A DNA stretch of 64,000 bases. Source: UBA1847 sp942492205. Its GTDB lineage: Bacteria; Pseudomonadota; Gammaproteobacteria; Steroidobacterales; Woeseiaceae. Below the pieces are notes generated by a model. The model did no database searches. It worked only from the letters and a program-made list of their open reading frames with translations, and was not told the DNA's origin. The stretch is taken from positions 186,001 to 250,000 of the forward strand of contig CALODT010000004.1 in the NCBI GenBank assembly GCA_942492205.1, read 5' to 3'. Every line of letters begins with the position of its first letter. The first letter of the stretch is position 1. The translations under genes were made by a program, and so were the position numbers. Positions 63,522-64,000 of this stretch are shown here, one piece after another.

Positions 63522-63739
63522 GCGCCGGGAGAGTGCCGCAGGAGGGCCTTCCGCTCAACCACCGGAGGCGCTGACTCCTGCTACCCTAGGGCCCTGTGGC
63601 CGTCGCGGATCCCGAGAGCTGGCAGTGTCAGGGTGCTCTTCGCGGGCGGAGGAGCCGAGGTGAGGACGGGCGAGGACGAGCCAAGATGGAGAGGACCCGA
63701 TCGCGGTCCAGGCGCCGAAGAGGATCACCCCGCGCAGGA

Positions 63740-64000
63740 ATGCGCGGCAGGCCCCGCTTGGCGGTCCTGTGCGGGCTCCTCATGGTCTTTGGCAGCGCCT
63801 GGGCCTGCGAACGCGAAGGGACGGGGCCAAGGCGCCGCAGACCAGCGCGGTGGGCCCCGCCGACGTCGAGCCTCGCCCTCGCCACGCTGGCCGCGGGAGA
63901 TCCTTGCCGCGACGAGGTCCGGGCGGGGCTGGTCAGCGGTGAGCGTACGCCGGAGCTGACGACCCGCTGCGCGCGCGCGTGGGCCCGGACAGCGGGGCGC
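63740..64000 (+). CDS. start of an exported protein, 3' end outside window
   Basis: An ATG at 63740 (CGCAGGAATG, AGGA just upstream) opens a frame that runs to the window edge. The first residues MRGRPRLAVLCGLLMVFGSA are basic then hydrophobic, followed by WACEREGTGP, which fits a signal peptide, perhaps of a lipoprotein with a non-standard lipobox. An in-frame ATG at 63686 would put 18 arginine-rich residues in front and is less likely. The remaining sequence is too short to identify, and the frame may be broken like its neighbours. Confidence 0.35.
   Translation, partial: MRGRPRLAVLCGLLMVFGSAWACEREGTGPRRRRPARWAPPTSSLALATLAAGDPCRDEVRAGLVSGERTPELTTRCARAWARTAGR

Overview
The window reads as two unrelated pieces of DNA joined near base 47,040. 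Bases 1 to about 47,040 look like a chromosomal segment of a heterotrophic gammaproteobacterium. The evidence is the gene order polA / small-RNA slot / engB / cytochrome c4 / dsbA seen in pseudomonads and relatives, a TonB-dependent receptor, a bkd branched-chain oxo-acid dehydrogenase operon, TPR-sulfotransferases and an MSHA-type pilus locus. I would place it near the Woeseiales/Chromatiales type of marine gammaproteobacteria, but that is inference. The reading frames here are almost all clean. From about 47,040 to the end the GC content is visibly higher, proteins carry Thr/Ser-rich linkers typical of myxobacteria of the Nannocystaceae type, and nearly every gene is broken by single-base frameshifts. 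I read this part as error-rich myxobacterial sequence, most simply an assembly chimera.

Layout of the left part. 1-4.6 kb: polA (5' end outside the window), a candidate small RNA with a strong terminator, engB, cytochrome c4 and a lipoprotein DsbA. 4.7-8 kb: an L,D-transpeptidase-like protein, a DUF885 metallopeptidase-like protein and a small secreted protein. 8-12.3 kb: two tandem TPR-sulfotransferases and a divergent methyltransferase. 12.4-17 kb: a TonB receptor with its own promoter and terminator, isoaspartyl peptidase and a truncated BKACE gene. 17.4-18.7 kb: a Sel1-repeat/2OG-Fe(II) oxygenase. 18.7-23.9 kb: an Lrp regulator divergent from leucine dehydrogenase and the bkd E1alpha, E1beta and E2 genes. 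24-29.6 kb: an FAD-linked oxidase, an enolase-superfamily epimerase, and a leftward operon of an unknown membrane protein, ACR3 and NnrS.

The most interesting region is 29.6-47 kb. A sensor kinase, a receiver-only response regulator and a GGDEF/EAL protein run directly into an MSHA-like pilus locus: a STAS-fused MshE ATPase with two complete MshEN c-di-GMP-binding motifs, MshG, a major pilin, three minor pilins (one with an Asp-rich EF-hand-like insert) and a 1,699-residue prepilin-like adhesin that seems to fuse MshP- and MshQ-type proteins. Two families of palindromic repeats sit inside this locus, one beside its REP-associated transposase and the other read in frame as the leader of the giant adhesin. 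A PilM/MshI-like gene follows and is cut by the junction. Together the genes look like a c-di-GMP-controlled surface pilus with a large tip adhesin.

Layout of the right part: a two-domain ALDH16-type aldehyde dehydrogenase and deoC, a beta-propeller lipoprotein, dihydroorotase, pirin, queE, asnS (missing its C-terminus), unknown genes, hutF, and a LolA-like/TPR/retropepsin lipoprotein. I recognised no rRNA, tRNA or CRISPR array.
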